Shown in pieces: positions 52,726 through 60,588 of a stretch of 64,000 nt of DNA. Source of the stretch: Deltaproteobacteria bacterium. GTDB lineage: Bacteria > Desulfobacterota > BSN033 > UBA1163. The position numbers were made by a program, and so were the translations under genes. The stretch lies in NCBI GenBank assembly GCA_016875195.1, contig VGRY01000001.1, positions 1 to 64,000 on the forward strand, given 5' to 3'. The notes under the pieces were generated by a model. That model did not search any database. It saw only the letters and a list, made by a program, of their open reading frames with translations, and was not told the DNA's origin. Positions within the stretch are counted from its first letter, which is position 1. Every line of letters starts with the position of its first letter.

Positions 52726-52734
52726 ATTATATCA
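52726..52734 (-). promoter_or_regulatory. Extended -10 promoter of the dctP-nicotinate operon
   Basis: On the minus strand TGATATAAT (an extended -10, TGnTATAAT) lies about 70 bases before the dctP ATG. No good -35 is visible, as is usual for extended -10 promoters. It may drive the whole set from dctP to the AA_synth gene. Confidence 0.5.
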
Positions 52735-52787
52735 TAGTCAATGATGAAACACCTGTGGGAAAAATGTTTTTTTATTATTACAAATTC

Positions 52788-53519
52788 TCACTTGTTCCAC
52801 AATAGATAACCCATTTTTATATTCGAGAGAGACCGGAAGATGTTTCCTTTGACAAGGCGGTTCTCCTGCTCCAGGGTGTGAATCAGTTCTTTCACCCTTT
52901 TTCTTTTCGATTGTCCGGAAGCGGGACATCCACACGGAAAGTAAGGAAGCCCTTTCTCCTTCGCAAACCGTTCGATCTTCTTCTCTTCGATAAAGGCCAA
53001 CGGCCGAATGAGGGTCATCTTTCCCTTGAACAGGGTCTGCAAGGGAAGCATGGTGCTAATCTCCGCGCTGTAGAAAATATTGAGCAGGAGGGTTTCAATG
53101 ATATCGTCTTTATGATGTCCAAAAGCAATCTTGTTGCACCCAAACTGTTGTGCCAGATAAAAAATCCGTTTTCTTCTTTCCCATGAACAGAGAAAGCACG
53201 GATTTTCACGGTTCTCAGGGCCTGTGGCCAATGCTGCGATCCGGGTGTGCTCAATATGATAAGGGATCTTTTTTGCTTCGAAGAACTCTGTCAGCAATTC
53301 TGCCGCATTCGATTCGAACCCGAGGTCAACATGGACTGCAAGTAACTCATAGTGAATCGGAACCCGCTTGGCGCGTTCGGATAAAAGGGTTAGCAGGGTT
53401 AAGCTGTCTTTTCCGCCGGAAACACCCACCAGAACGCGGTCTCCATCATGGATCATCCCGTACCGATGGATCGCCTTCCCCATCAAACCCCGAATCTCTT
53501 TTTCCCAGTACTTTCCCAT
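52788..53519 (-). CDS. ttcA: TtcA-like tRNA 2-thiocytidine synthetase (PP-loop ATPase)
   Basis: 243 residues. PP-loop SGGKDS near residue 35, the cysteine pair NPCFLCSWERRKRIF, and FGHHKDDIIETLLLN are the TtcA/Ncs6 pattern; FPCGCPASGQSKR adds the C-terminal cysteines. It would thiolate cytidine 32 of some tRNAs using a 4Fe-4S cluster. The start at 53519 (MGKYWEKEI) is preferred, because the ATG at 53552 lies inside a palindromic repeat. It is followed by no obvious partner; the gene at 53565 is upstream on the same strand. Confidence 0.87.
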   Translation of the reverse strand: MGKYWEKEIRGLMGKAIHRYGMIHDGDRVLVGVSGGKDSLTLLTLLSERAKRVPIHYELLAVHVDLGFESNAAELLTEFFEAKKIPYHIEHTRIAALATGPENRENPCFLCSWERRKRIFYLAQQFGCNKIAFGHHKDDIIETLLLNIFYSAEISTMLPLQTLFKGKMTLIRPLAFIEEKKIERFAKEKGLPYFPCGCPASGQSKRKRVKELIHTLEQENRLVKGNIFRSLSNIKMGYLLWNK

Positions 53520-53543
53520 AACGTAAGTTAAAATGATTTGTAG

Positions 53544-53598
53544 CGTCGGCATTCATTGCCGACGTCACCCATTAGCGCCCTCAGTAAATGAGGGCGCT
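53544..53598. repeat. Two adjacent GC-rich palindromes at a gene end
   Basis: CGTCGGCA-TTCAT-TGCCGACG (53544-53564) and AGCGCCCTCA-GTAAA-TGAGGGCGCT (53574-53598). The second lies within the last codons of the endonuclease III-like gene. Confidence 0.65.
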
Positions 53599-54245
53599 AC
53601 AACATTATGCCCTATGCCCCTAAGGGGACATCTCTCACATTCGGGCTTCTTTTTGCATACGTTTTTGCCGACATGGACGATCAGGGCATGATATTCGTTG
53701 AATAACCTCTCTTCGTGTGGAAGATGTTCCATAAAGAGGTTTTGAATCGCCTCATAGGAAGCTTTTTCTGAAACGATTCCATGCCTCGAAAGAACCTTTT
53801 TCGTATAGGCATCCACAACGAATATCGGTTTCTGAAGGCCATAGAGGAGGATACTGTCAGCGGTCTCCGGTCCGATTCCGTTGATTCCAAGGAGTTTTTC
53901 CCTTAAGTTCTTAACCCTCCCTCTCTTCATCTTATGGATATCACCATCATACTCGTTAAACAAAAAACTGACGAAGGTTTTTAGGCGCTTAGCTTTAATT
54001 CGATAAAATCCCGATGACCTGATCAGAGAACCTAATGGTTCCTCTTTTAGTCGGTAAATCCCGTCTGGATTCAGGACCCCGTTCGCTTTCAGTTTGCGAA
54101 TGGCCATTTCCACATTCTTCCAGGAAGTGTTCTGGGTGAGGATTGCCCCCACCATCACCTCAAAGGGCGTCTCTCCCGGCCACCAATGGCGAGGACCATA
54201 GGCTTTGTAGAGCTTTCGATAAATGTCCATGAGAAGGTTCGGCAT
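53565..54245 (-). CDS. Endonuclease III-like HhH-GPD DNA glycosylase with altered C-terminus
   Basis: 226 residues. The helix-hairpin-helix LLGINGIGPETADSILLYG and the catalytic aspartate in FVVDAYTKK are present. The lysine that gives E. coli Nth its lyase activity is a glutamate (GPET), so it is probably a monofunctional glycosylase. The Fe-S loop begins CKKKPECERCPL, then runs into GHNVVAPSFTEGANG, which is encoded by a palindromic repeat; the usual fourth cysteine is missing. It removes damaged bases, perhaps alkylated or oxidised. The start is the ATG at 54245 after an in-frame TTG. Confidence 0.83.
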   Translation of the reverse strand: MPNLLMDIYRKLYKAYGPRHWWPGETPFEVMVGAILTQNTSWKNVEMAIRKLKANGVLNPDGIYRLKEEPLGSLIRSSGFYRIKAKRLKTFVSFLFNEYDGDIHKMKRGRVKNLREKLLGINGIGPETADSILLYGLQKPIFVVDAYTKKVLSRHGIVSEKASYEAIQNLFMEHLPHEERLFNEYHALIVHVGKNVCKKKPECERCPLRGIGHNVVAPSFTEGANG

Positions 54246-54261
54246 CAATGTTTACCATCAT

Positions 54262-54360
54262 TCCATCGACTGAAATGATGACACGGAGACGCGGTGACAC
54301 GGCGACGCGGCGATTTTTCTCCGTGTCCCCGAGTCACTCCATCACCGTGTCATCCTAATG
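54262..54360. repeat. Word-array palindrome (ACACGG family)
   Basis: ATGACACGGAGACGCGGTGACACGG on the left and CTCCGTGTCCCCGAGTCAC and CACCGTGTCATCC on the right. Confidence 0.55.
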
Positions 54361-54377
54361 ACATCCCATGGTTCATC

Positions 54378-55508
54378 TTATTTCAGTCTCTTCTTAAACC
54401 TCATCGAACTTAAGGTGATCATTAACCCGCCAAGAACAGCCAGGGCAAGCATCTGGGGCCACAGGATATCAAGTCCGACTCCCTTGAGAAAAGTCCCTCG
54501 GATAATGATTAAGAAGTATCTGAGGGGGTTGATATAAGTAAGATATTGCAGCCATTCCGGCATATTCTCCAGAGGAAAAGCAAACCCTGACAGAATAAAA
54601 GCAGGATTCATAAAAAAGAAGGTGGAGATCTGCGCCTGCTGTTGGGTTGAGGAGATAGTGGAGATGAAAAGGCCTATGCCCACGGAGCTCATCAGAAAGA
54701 GGATATTTCCCAGAAGGAGGACAAGTGGATTCCCCCGCAGGGGAACTTCGAACCAGTATACCCCAATCAATGCAATCATCACCACATCAACTAAACCGAT
54801 CAGTGCAAAAGGAAGGGTCTTTCCCAGAACGAGTTCCCAGGAACGGATAGGGGTGACCATGATCTGTTCAAGTGTTCCCAGTTCCCGCTCCCGAACAATG
54901 GCCTGGGCAGTCAGGATCATGGGGAGGAGAAAGGCAATGGTGGCAATGACTCCAGGAATGTAAAAAAAACGGCTTTCGAGGTTAGGATTGAACCAGACCC
55001 GATGTTCCAGTTCCACTCCGGCTTCCTCAAACCCCTTCATCCCTTCCTGGTTCAACCTCTTCACAATGATCTCCGTTGAATATTCAGAAAGGATTCGGCT
55101 CACATATCCAAGACCGATCATAGCCGTGTTCGACTCCGTTCCATCGACAATAATCTGGATGGTCGCCGTATTGCCTTTCTTCAATTTCTGTGAAAATCCA
55201 CTCGGAATTTCGAGGCTAAGGGTAATCTCTCCTTTTTTGATAAGCGCTTCAATCTCCTGAGGGGACTGAGGATAAGAAACCACTTTAAAATATTTCGAAC
55301 TCATGAACCGGCCAGTGATGTCTCTGGAGTCCACACTCTGATCCAGATCCCTGATCGCAGTAGCGATATTTTTCACGTCAAGGTTGGCCGCATAACCGAA
55401 GACGATCAGCTGGAAGATGGGCGGAAAGATCAGCGTGATCCTTAACCGCTGGTCTCTAAGGACCTGAATCAACTCTTTGGCAAAAAGAAATCGAACCCGC
55501 TTAAACAT
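54378..55508 (-). CDS. ABC-2 type permease (YbhS/YbhR-like)
   Basis: 376 residues: one N-terminal membrane segment, a long periplasmic loop (about 50-180), then five membrane segments with QAIVRERELGTLEQIMVTPIRSWELVLGKTLPF, the ABC2 membrane signature. It is the last of five genes (HlyD-like, two ATPases, two permeases) in one minus-strand set resembling E. coli ybhGFSR, a multidrug or ion exporter. The two permeases would form a heterodimer. Confidence 0.9.
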   Translation of the reverse strand: MFKRVRFLFAKELIQVLRDQRLRITLIFPPIFQLIVFGYAANLDVKNIATAIRDLDQSVDSRDITGRFMSSKYFKVVSYPQSPQEIEALIKKGEITLSLEIPSGFSQKLKKGNTATIQIIVDGTESNTAMIGLGYVSRILSEYSTEIIVKRLNQEGMKGFEEAGVELEHRVWFNPNLESRFFYIPGVIATIAFLLPMILTAQAIVRERELGTLEQIMVTPIRSWELVLGKTLPFALIGLVDVVMIALIGVYWFEVPLRGNPLVLLLGNILFLMSSVGIGLFISTISSTQQQAQISTFFFMNPAFILSGFAFPLENMPEWLQYLTYINPLRYFLIIIRGTFLKGVGLDILWPQMLALAVLGGLMITLSSMRFKKRLK

Positions 55509-55515
55509 AGACCCC

Positions 55516-55672
55516 TAATGATGAGGTTATCAGATGATCAGGTTATCAGGAAGTGGAGATCAGGATATCAGGATATCAGGTCAAACAATTTTTTATCTTC
55601 TTTTTTCCTGATATCCTGATCCTCTGGTATCCTACCTCCTGATATTCTGGTCACCTGATATCCCTTTTTTAC
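55516..55672. repeat. Word-array palindrome (TATCAGG family)
   Basis: GAGGTTATCAGATGATCAGGTTATCAGG and GATCAGGATATCAGGATATCAGG on the left; CCTGATATCCTGATCC, CCTGATATTCTGG and CCTGATATCC on the right. This is the clearest member of the family. Confidence 0.65.
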
Positions 55673-55681
55673 ATTTATTTC

Positions 55682-56815
55682 CTACCTCAGCTCCTTTTTG
55701 AAACTTCTTGTTGCTACGATCAGTCCTAACACACCCATTACGATTAAAACGGAGGCCTCCTTCCATAGGAAAGAGATGTCCGATCCTTTAAGAAAGATTT
55801 CCTTGACGATGGTCACATAATACCGCGGTGCAATCCCATAGGTAATAATCTGCAGCCAGAAAGGCATATTGGAGATGACAAAGGTAAAGCCGGATAGAAG
55901 GAAGGTCGGGAGAAAACCGATCATCATTGCCATCTGGTTGGCAAACAACTGTGTCCCAGCCACAGCGGAGATGGTTAGACCCATGGACAGTGCCACGATT
56001 AGATAGATGCAGGACAGCACAAGGAGCAAGGCTAAACTTCCTCTCAAAGGAACTTGAAAGACCAGCTTCCCCATCAGAACAGCCAGCGATAGGTCAAGAA
56101 GGCCCAGGAAGAAGTAAGGGAATAATTTTCCGACAATCAGCTCTGCCTTCCGGACTGGCGTGGAGATGAGTAGTTCCATCGTTCCCTTTTCCCACTCCCT
56201 TACCACCACCTGGCCAGTGAGAAGCACTCCAATGATCGAAATGATGACAGCCACCAGTCCGGGGATAAAATAGTTTTTCGACTCCAATTCTTCATTGAAC
56301 CAGATTCTTGTTCGGCCCTCGAGCGGTGGATCTGGCTTTTTTCTCCCCATCCGTTCTATTTTCAGGAAAGTTTTTTCCTGTGTGTATTCACGGGCAACGG
56401 CCTGGGCATAACTGAGGATGATATTGGCTGTATTCGAATCACTCCCATCCAGCACAACCTGAACAGGAGCTGTCTTTCCCGCTTTTACGGTTTTAGAGAA
56501 GTCGCGTGGTAGAACCAATCCCATCTTGATGGTTCCTTCATCGATCAGCCTTCTCATTTCTCTTTCATTCTGGACAAAACTGGAAAGGTGAAAATACGGA
56601 GAACCGCTGAACCGATGGACAAAGGATAGGCTTTCCTGGGCACCATCATAATTCAGAACAGCCATCTTCACTTGTTTTACATCAAGGGACACCGCATAAC
56701 CAAAAAGAAGCATCAGGACAGCTGGCATGAGAATAACTAATCCTAAACTCCTTGGGTCGCGATAGATGTGAATAAATTCCTTCCTGGCAATAGCCCAGGA
56801 TCGAGAGACATTCAA
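55682..56815 (-). CDS. ABC-2 type permease (YbhS/YbhR-like)
   Basis: 377 residues with the same topology as its neighbour: N-terminal segment (LGLVILMPAVLMLLFGYAVSL), large periplasmic loop, then five segments including GQVVVREWEKGTMELLISTPVRKAELIVGK. It pairs with the permease at 54378-55508. It is separated from the upstream ATPase gene by a MITE-like element, yet strand and order keep it in the exporter set. Confidence 0.9.
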   Translation of the reverse strand: MNVSRSWAIARKEFIHIYRDPRSLGLVILMPAVLMLLFGYAVSLDVKQVKMAVLNYDGAQESLSFVHRFSGSPYFHLSSFVQNEREMRRLIDEGTIKMGLVLPRDFSKTVKAGKTAPVQVVLDGSDSNTANIILSYAQAVAREYTQEKTFLKIERMGRKKPDPPLEGRTRIWFNEELESKNYFIPGLVAVIISIIGVLLTGQVVVREWEKGTMELLISTPVRKAELIVGKLFPYFFLGLLDLSLAVLMGKLVFQVPLRGSLALLLVLSCIYLIVALSMGLTISAVAGTQLFANQMAMMIGFLPTFLLSGFTFVISNMPFWLQIITYGIAPRYYVTIVKEIFLKGSDISFLWKEASVLIVMGVLGLIVATRSFKKELR

Positions 56816-56843
56816 CGCTCACCTCTTAGTTATAAAAATATCA

Positions 56844-57018
56844 CATGAAAGGGGAGGCGGGTGTGCTGAGAACCTTTACAGCGGCACCTTTAAACGTTTG
56901 GCTACTCCCCTTTTAAACAGAATTCAACGGCTCCAATGATGACACCCTATATTACCCATACACTATAAAAAATCCGCAATTGTAAAGGTTTGTAAGCAGA
57001 CTCGGCTCCCCTTTCATG
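56844..57018. repeat. MITE-like element with ~40-bp terminal inverted repeats
   Basis: CATGAAAGGGGAG (56844-56856) is perfectly inverted at 57006-57018, and AACCTTTACA (56871-56880) at 56981-56990. The arms between these blocks also align (GTGTGCTGAG against GTCTGCTTAC). It is 175 bp with no coding capacity and sits between the permease and ATPase genes. A target-site duplication is not evident. Confidence 0.65.
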
Positions 57019-57024
57019 CGACGT

Positions 57025-57960
57025 TCAACGCTCGTTCTCCTTTTCGATCAACGATACAAAAACATCCTCCAGGGAAGGCCGGATCCACTCCATTCGTCTC
57101 AGATGAATATGGTTTGCCTGAAATAAGACTTTGATCTCCTGCTCTGAGTCCACCCCCTCTTTTCCAATAACATGGAGCCCTTCTCCGAAGACAGCAGCTT
57201 CTGAAATCCATGCCGCTTTTTTCAGAAGATCAAGGGCCGGGATGAGAGGATCGCACTCCACTTCAAGAATTCCCCTGGAAAGGGTTTTCATCTTTAATTC
57301 GGTGGGCGTTCCGAGAGCAACGATCTTGCCCTGATAGATCAAGGCCAACCGATCACAATATTCGGCCTCATCCATATAGTGAGTGGTCACAAAAATGGTA
57401 ACACCCTTCTCAGCCATTTGCTGGATCAGGCTCCAGAAATTCCGACGTGAGATAGGATCCACTCCAGAGGTGGGTTCATCCAGAAAAAGGATATCAGGTT
57501 GATGGAGTAAAGCACAGGCCAATGCAAGCCTCTGTTTCCAGCCTACGGCCAGTATTCTCGTAATTCGATCTCGGAGATCCTGAAGGCCTGCCCTCTCCAG
57601 AGCTTCTCTCTCCCTCTCCTTTTGTTGGGAACCCGAGAGGCCATAGATCCCTCCGAAAAAATGGAGGTTCTCCTCTACCGTCAAATCATCATAGAGGGAA
57701 AACTTCTGTGACATATATCCGATGACCTGTTTGATCTTATCGGGTTCTTTAACGATATCAAATCCTGCGACTGTCCCTTTCCCTGAAGTAGGCATCAATA
57801 ATCCACAGAGCATCCGAATGGTTGTCGACTTTCCAGCTCCATTAGGACCAAGAAAACCGAAGATTTCGCCCTTCCTTACCTGGAAATGGATATGATCGAC
57901 AGCAACGAAATCACCGAAAATCTTAAAGAGGTCTTCAACTTCTACGGCATGAGTGAACAT
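57025..57960 (-). CDS. ABC exporter ATPase with degenerate signature (YbhF second half-like)
   Basis: 311 residues. Walker A is GPNGAGKST, Walker B ILFLDEPTSGVDP and the H-loop VTTHYMDEAE. The signature reads AVGWKQRLAL instead of LSGGxxQR, a degeneration often seen in one half of paired ATPases. The C-terminal ~80 residues form the substrate-specific tail of the DrrA/NatA family. GAGG lies five bases before the ATG at 57960. The adjacent gene encodes the second ATPase; in E. coli YbhF both are fused. Confidence 0.9.
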   Translation of the reverse strand: MFTHAVEVEDLFKIFGDFVAVDHIHFQVRKGEIFGFLGPNGAGKSTTIRMLCGLLMPTSGKGTVAGFDIVKEPDKIKQVIGYMSQKFSLYDDLTVEENLHFFGGIYGLSGSQQKEREREALERAGLQDLRDRITRILAVGWKQRLALACALLHQPDILFLDEPTSGVDPISRRNFWSLIQQMAEKGVTIFVTTHYMDEAEYCDRLALIYQGKIVALGTPTELKMKTLSRGILEVECDPLIPALDLLKKAAWISEAAVFGEGLHVIGKEGVDSEQEIKVLFQANHIHLRRMEWIRPSLEDVFVSLIEKENER

Positions 57961-57965
57961 CAAAA

Positions 57966-58058
57966 CCTCAATGCAAATTATAAAATTAGCAATTCAAAGT
58001 TAGCATTTTCTTGATCTTAATTTTGCATTTTGCAATTTTCATTGCTAACTTTGCATTG
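57966..58058. repeat. AT-rich word-array palindrome (GCAAAT/ATTTGC family)
   Basis: CTCAATGCAAATTATAAAATTAGCAATTCAAAGTTAGC on the left is complementary in words to GCAATTTTCATTGCTAACTTTGCATTG on the right. Confidence 0.5.
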
Positions 58059-58059
58059 A

Positions 58060-58983
58060 TTATTTTCCCTTTTCTCTCACCATTGAAACAAAAGCATCTT
58101 CAAGAGAGGGCCTCACCCTGCTTAAACCCAGTACAGTCATCCCCTCCGTTTTCAAGACATCCCGGATCATCCTTTCTCCCTCCTCTGGTTGGTCAACCAG
58201 AACATGGATTTTATCTCCGGATAAAACCAGGCTACGAAAGGCTGCGGTTCTTTCCAGTATTTTCATTCCCTGTTGATGGTCTTCAAGGCGCAGTTCTAGA
58301 ACGGTTCCTCCGATCTTCATCTTAACCGCAGAGGGAGAATCAGCAACCAACAACTCTCCCTGGTGGATCAACCCGATGTGATTGCATCGCTCTGCCTCAT
58401 CCATATAAGAAGTTGAAAAAAGTATGGTAACTCCCTCCTTTAAAAGGTCATAAAGGATGACCCAGAAATCCCTCCTCGACAGCGGATCCACTCCGGTCGT
58501 GGGTTCATCCAGGAAAAGGATTTCCGGAGTATGGATCAAAGCACAGATCAACCCTAATTTCTGCTTCATCCCGCCGGAGAGATCCTGCGCCTTTCTCTTT
58601 CCGAAGGGTTCAAGGTTGGCAAACCGAAGAAGCCTATGGACCCGATCCTTTCTCTCTTGCTTCGGAACCCGGTAGAGATCTGCATAGAAATGAATATTCT
58701 CAAGGACACTCAGGTCACCGTAGAGCCCGAATCGTTGCGGAAGATATCCCACCTTCTCTTTTAACTGTTCGGCTTCTTTTCGAATATCACAGCCCGCGAC
58801 CCTTGCTTCTCCTCCATCAGGTGGAAGAATTCCACAGAGCATCCGGAGGGTCGTGGTCTTTCCGGAGGCATCCGGGCCCACCAGGCCGAAAATCTCTCCA
58901 GATTTCACCTTTAGGTTAAGTTGATTGACAGCAATGGTGGATTCAAACTTCTTAGTAAGGTTGGTTGTTTGGATGGAAAGCAT
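58060..58983 (-). CDS. ABC exporter ATPase (YbhF first half-like)
   Basis: 307 residues. Walker A is GPDASGKTT, signature LSGGMKQKL, Walker B ILFLDEPTTGVDP and switch STSYMDEAERC. The histidine of the H-loop is replaced (FSTSY), so this half may be the less active site. A NatA-like C-terminal tail follows. It lies just downstream of the HlyD-like gene and upstream of the second ATPase. Confidence 0.9.
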   Translation of the reverse strand: MLSIQTTNLTKKFESTIAVNQLNLKVKSGEIFGLVGPDASGKTTTLRMLCGILPPDGGEARVAGCDIRKEAEQLKEKVGYLPQRFGLYGDLSVLENIHFYADLYRVPKQERKDRVHRLLRFANLEPFGKRKAQDLSGGMKQKLGLICALIHTPEILFLDEPTTGVDPLSRRDFWVILYDLLKEGVTILFSTSYMDEAERCNHIGLIHQGELLVADSPSAVKMKIGGTVLELRLEDHQQGMKILERTAAFRSLVLSGDKIHVLVDQPEEGERMIRDVLKTEGMTVLGLSRVRPSLEDAFVSMVREKGK

Positions 58984-58984
58984 T

Positions 58985-59110
58985 TGAGATAAGCACCAAA
59001 TCCCAAATAAATTCCAATGTTCGAAAACTTAAAAACCGTTTGGGTCATTGGAAATTTGAATTTCGAAATTGTTTGGGATTTGAATCTTGGGATTTGGAAT
59101 TTTTGGATCC
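58985..59110. repeat. Word-array palindrome (CCAAAT/ATTTGG family)
   Basis: AAGCACCAAATCCCAAATAAATTCC on the left; GAAATTGTTTGGGATTTG and TTGGGATTTGGAATTT on the right. Confidence 0.6.
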
Positions 59111-59138
59111 AATAATCTTCACTATATATGAACTACGA

Positions 59139-60143
59139 CTATGGTTTCTGGGCTGCCGACAGTGCCAACAGAATCTTTCCATCGGCTGGCATGCCTGGTT
59201 TTAATTCACGATCGGGATTGGGGATATCCACTTTGATCCGGTAGACCAGGGTCACCCTTTCCTTTTCCGTCTGGATCTGTTTGGGCGTAAATTCGGCTTG
59301 TGAAGAAATAAAGGTTATCTTTCCCTTGTACTCTTTTCGCGGATGGAGATCCGTTGTCACAATGACTTCCTGTCCCCATCTCACACGGCTCAGTTCAGTC
59401 TCCGGTATATAGGCTTTCAACCAGACATTGACAATATCGGCAAGAGTGAGAATAGATGTTCCCGGATTGACCACCTCTCCCACCTCCGCCGATTTAACGA
59501 GCACCATCCCTGAGAGCGGAGATCGAAGAGTGGCATAACTGAGCTGTGTTTCTGCCAGCCTCAATGAGGTGCGTGCTTGCTCCACCTGAGCCCTTCCATC
59601 TTCAATATCCTCTTTTCTTGGCCCTTCCCTCACCTTTTTATAGATTTCGGTTGCCCCCTCTAATGCCGCTTTCGCAATCTTGAATCTCGCTTCTGCATTA
59701 TCCAGAGTCTCTCTCGGAATGACCCGCCCATCAAAAAGGGTCTTCATCCGTTCATATTGAACCTTCTTATTCTCAAAATCAAACTGGGCTTGCTGGAGGT
59801 TAGCTTCTGCCTCCTTAATCTCTTCCGGCCTCGATCCCGCAAGCAATTTTTCTAATCGCGCCTGGGACGATCTCAATGTCGCCCGTGCCAATTCAAGCCG
59901 CTGCCGCAAGTCTTCATCATCCAAACGGGCGATCACGTTCCCTTTTTCAACCCATTCTCCCTCCTGGACAGAAATCTGGACAATTCTTCCGGAAATTTTA
60001 AACCCAAGGTTCACCTCAGTCGTCTCGATATTGCCTGAAACGTTGATATGGGGAGGCTCCACGATCTGGTTTTGCAGGTATAGATAAAATATCAGTGCAG
60101 CCACACCGATACCAATGAATACCCCTATCAACCACCGTTTCAT
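59139..60143 (-). CDS. HlyD-family periplasmic adaptor (YbhG-like)
   Basis: 334 residues. A single N-terminal membrane anchor (LIGVFIGIGVAALIFYLYL), a lipoyl-like half domain (NLGFKISGRI...VQEGEWVEKGNVIARLD), a long coiled-coil hairpin (about 75-190, rich in A, E, K and Q) and a beta-barrel domain (LRSPLSGMVLVKSAEVGEVVNPG). It bridges the inner-membrane ABC transporter to an outer-membrane channel. It is the first gene of the exporter set, with GAGG six bases before the ATG. Confidence 0.91.
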   Translation of the reverse strand: MKRWLIGVFIGIGVAALIFYLYLQNQIVEPPHINVSGNIETTEVNLGFKISGRIVQISVQEGEWVEKGNVIARLDDEDLRQRLELARATLRSSQARLEKLLAGSRPEEIKEAEANLQQAQFDFENKKVQYERMKTLFDGRVIPRETLDNAEARFKIAKAALEGATEIYKKVREGPRKEDIEDGRAQVEQARTSLRLAETQLSYATLRSPLSGMVLVKSAEVGEVVNPGTSILTLADIVNVWLKAYIPETELSRVRWGQEVIVTTDLHPRKEYKGKITFISSQAEFTPKQIQTEKERVTLVYRIKVDIPNPDRELKPGMPADGKILLALSAAQKP

Positions 60144-60215
60144 TCAAACCTCAGGAATTATATACAGAGATTAAAATTCACTTTGTCATTAAGTCGGAAA
60201 CCTCTACCCGTCTAT

Positions 60216-60270
60216 AAATAACCCCACCCAGCCTCCCCTTATCTTAAGGGGAGGTGTGGAGGGGTTATTT
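60216..60270. repeat. C/G-rich palindrome
   Basis: AAATAACCCC, CCTCCCCTTA, TAAGGGGAGG and GGGGTTATTT form two nested perfect stems in the gene-free stretch 60144-60588. Confidence 0.6.
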
Positions 60271-60362
60271 GAAAGAACCGGAACTTATTATAGAGTCCAT
60301 TCATTCCCCTGTCAAAACTTTTATAGGTTCATTCTGAAATTGAGCGGGTAACCTCTCATTAG

Positions 60363-60494
60363 GAGACTGTGTCGCAATTAGCCATTCGCCCTTCGACATG
60401 CTCAAGACGAACGGTTAATTGGTTGATTTTTAACACGTCGTAGTCCTTTCGTGGTGAGGCTCTCGAACCATGAACTGAATTACGACACAGTCTC
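60363..60494. repeat. 132-bp modular palindromic element, copy C
   Basis: The ends GAGACTGTGTCGCAAT and ATTACGACACAGTCTC match copies A and B, and the length is the same, 132 bp. The inner palindrome differs: CATTCGCCCTTCGACATGCTC on one side and GGCTCTCGAACCATGAACTG on the other. The rest of the 60144-60588 spacer shows no gene. Confidence 0.7.
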
Positions 60495-60588
60495 TTATGA
60501 GGGGGAAGATGGATGACAACGTGGATGAAACGATTTGGCAAAGAAAGATATTTGAATTTTCTATCCTTTGTAGTAAGATAAATTTGAG

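Noticed and set aside
55516-55672. A CRISPR array
   Set aside because: The TATCAGG words are short, degenerate, near-contiguous and reverse orientation halfway; there are no unique 30-40 base spacers and no cas genes.
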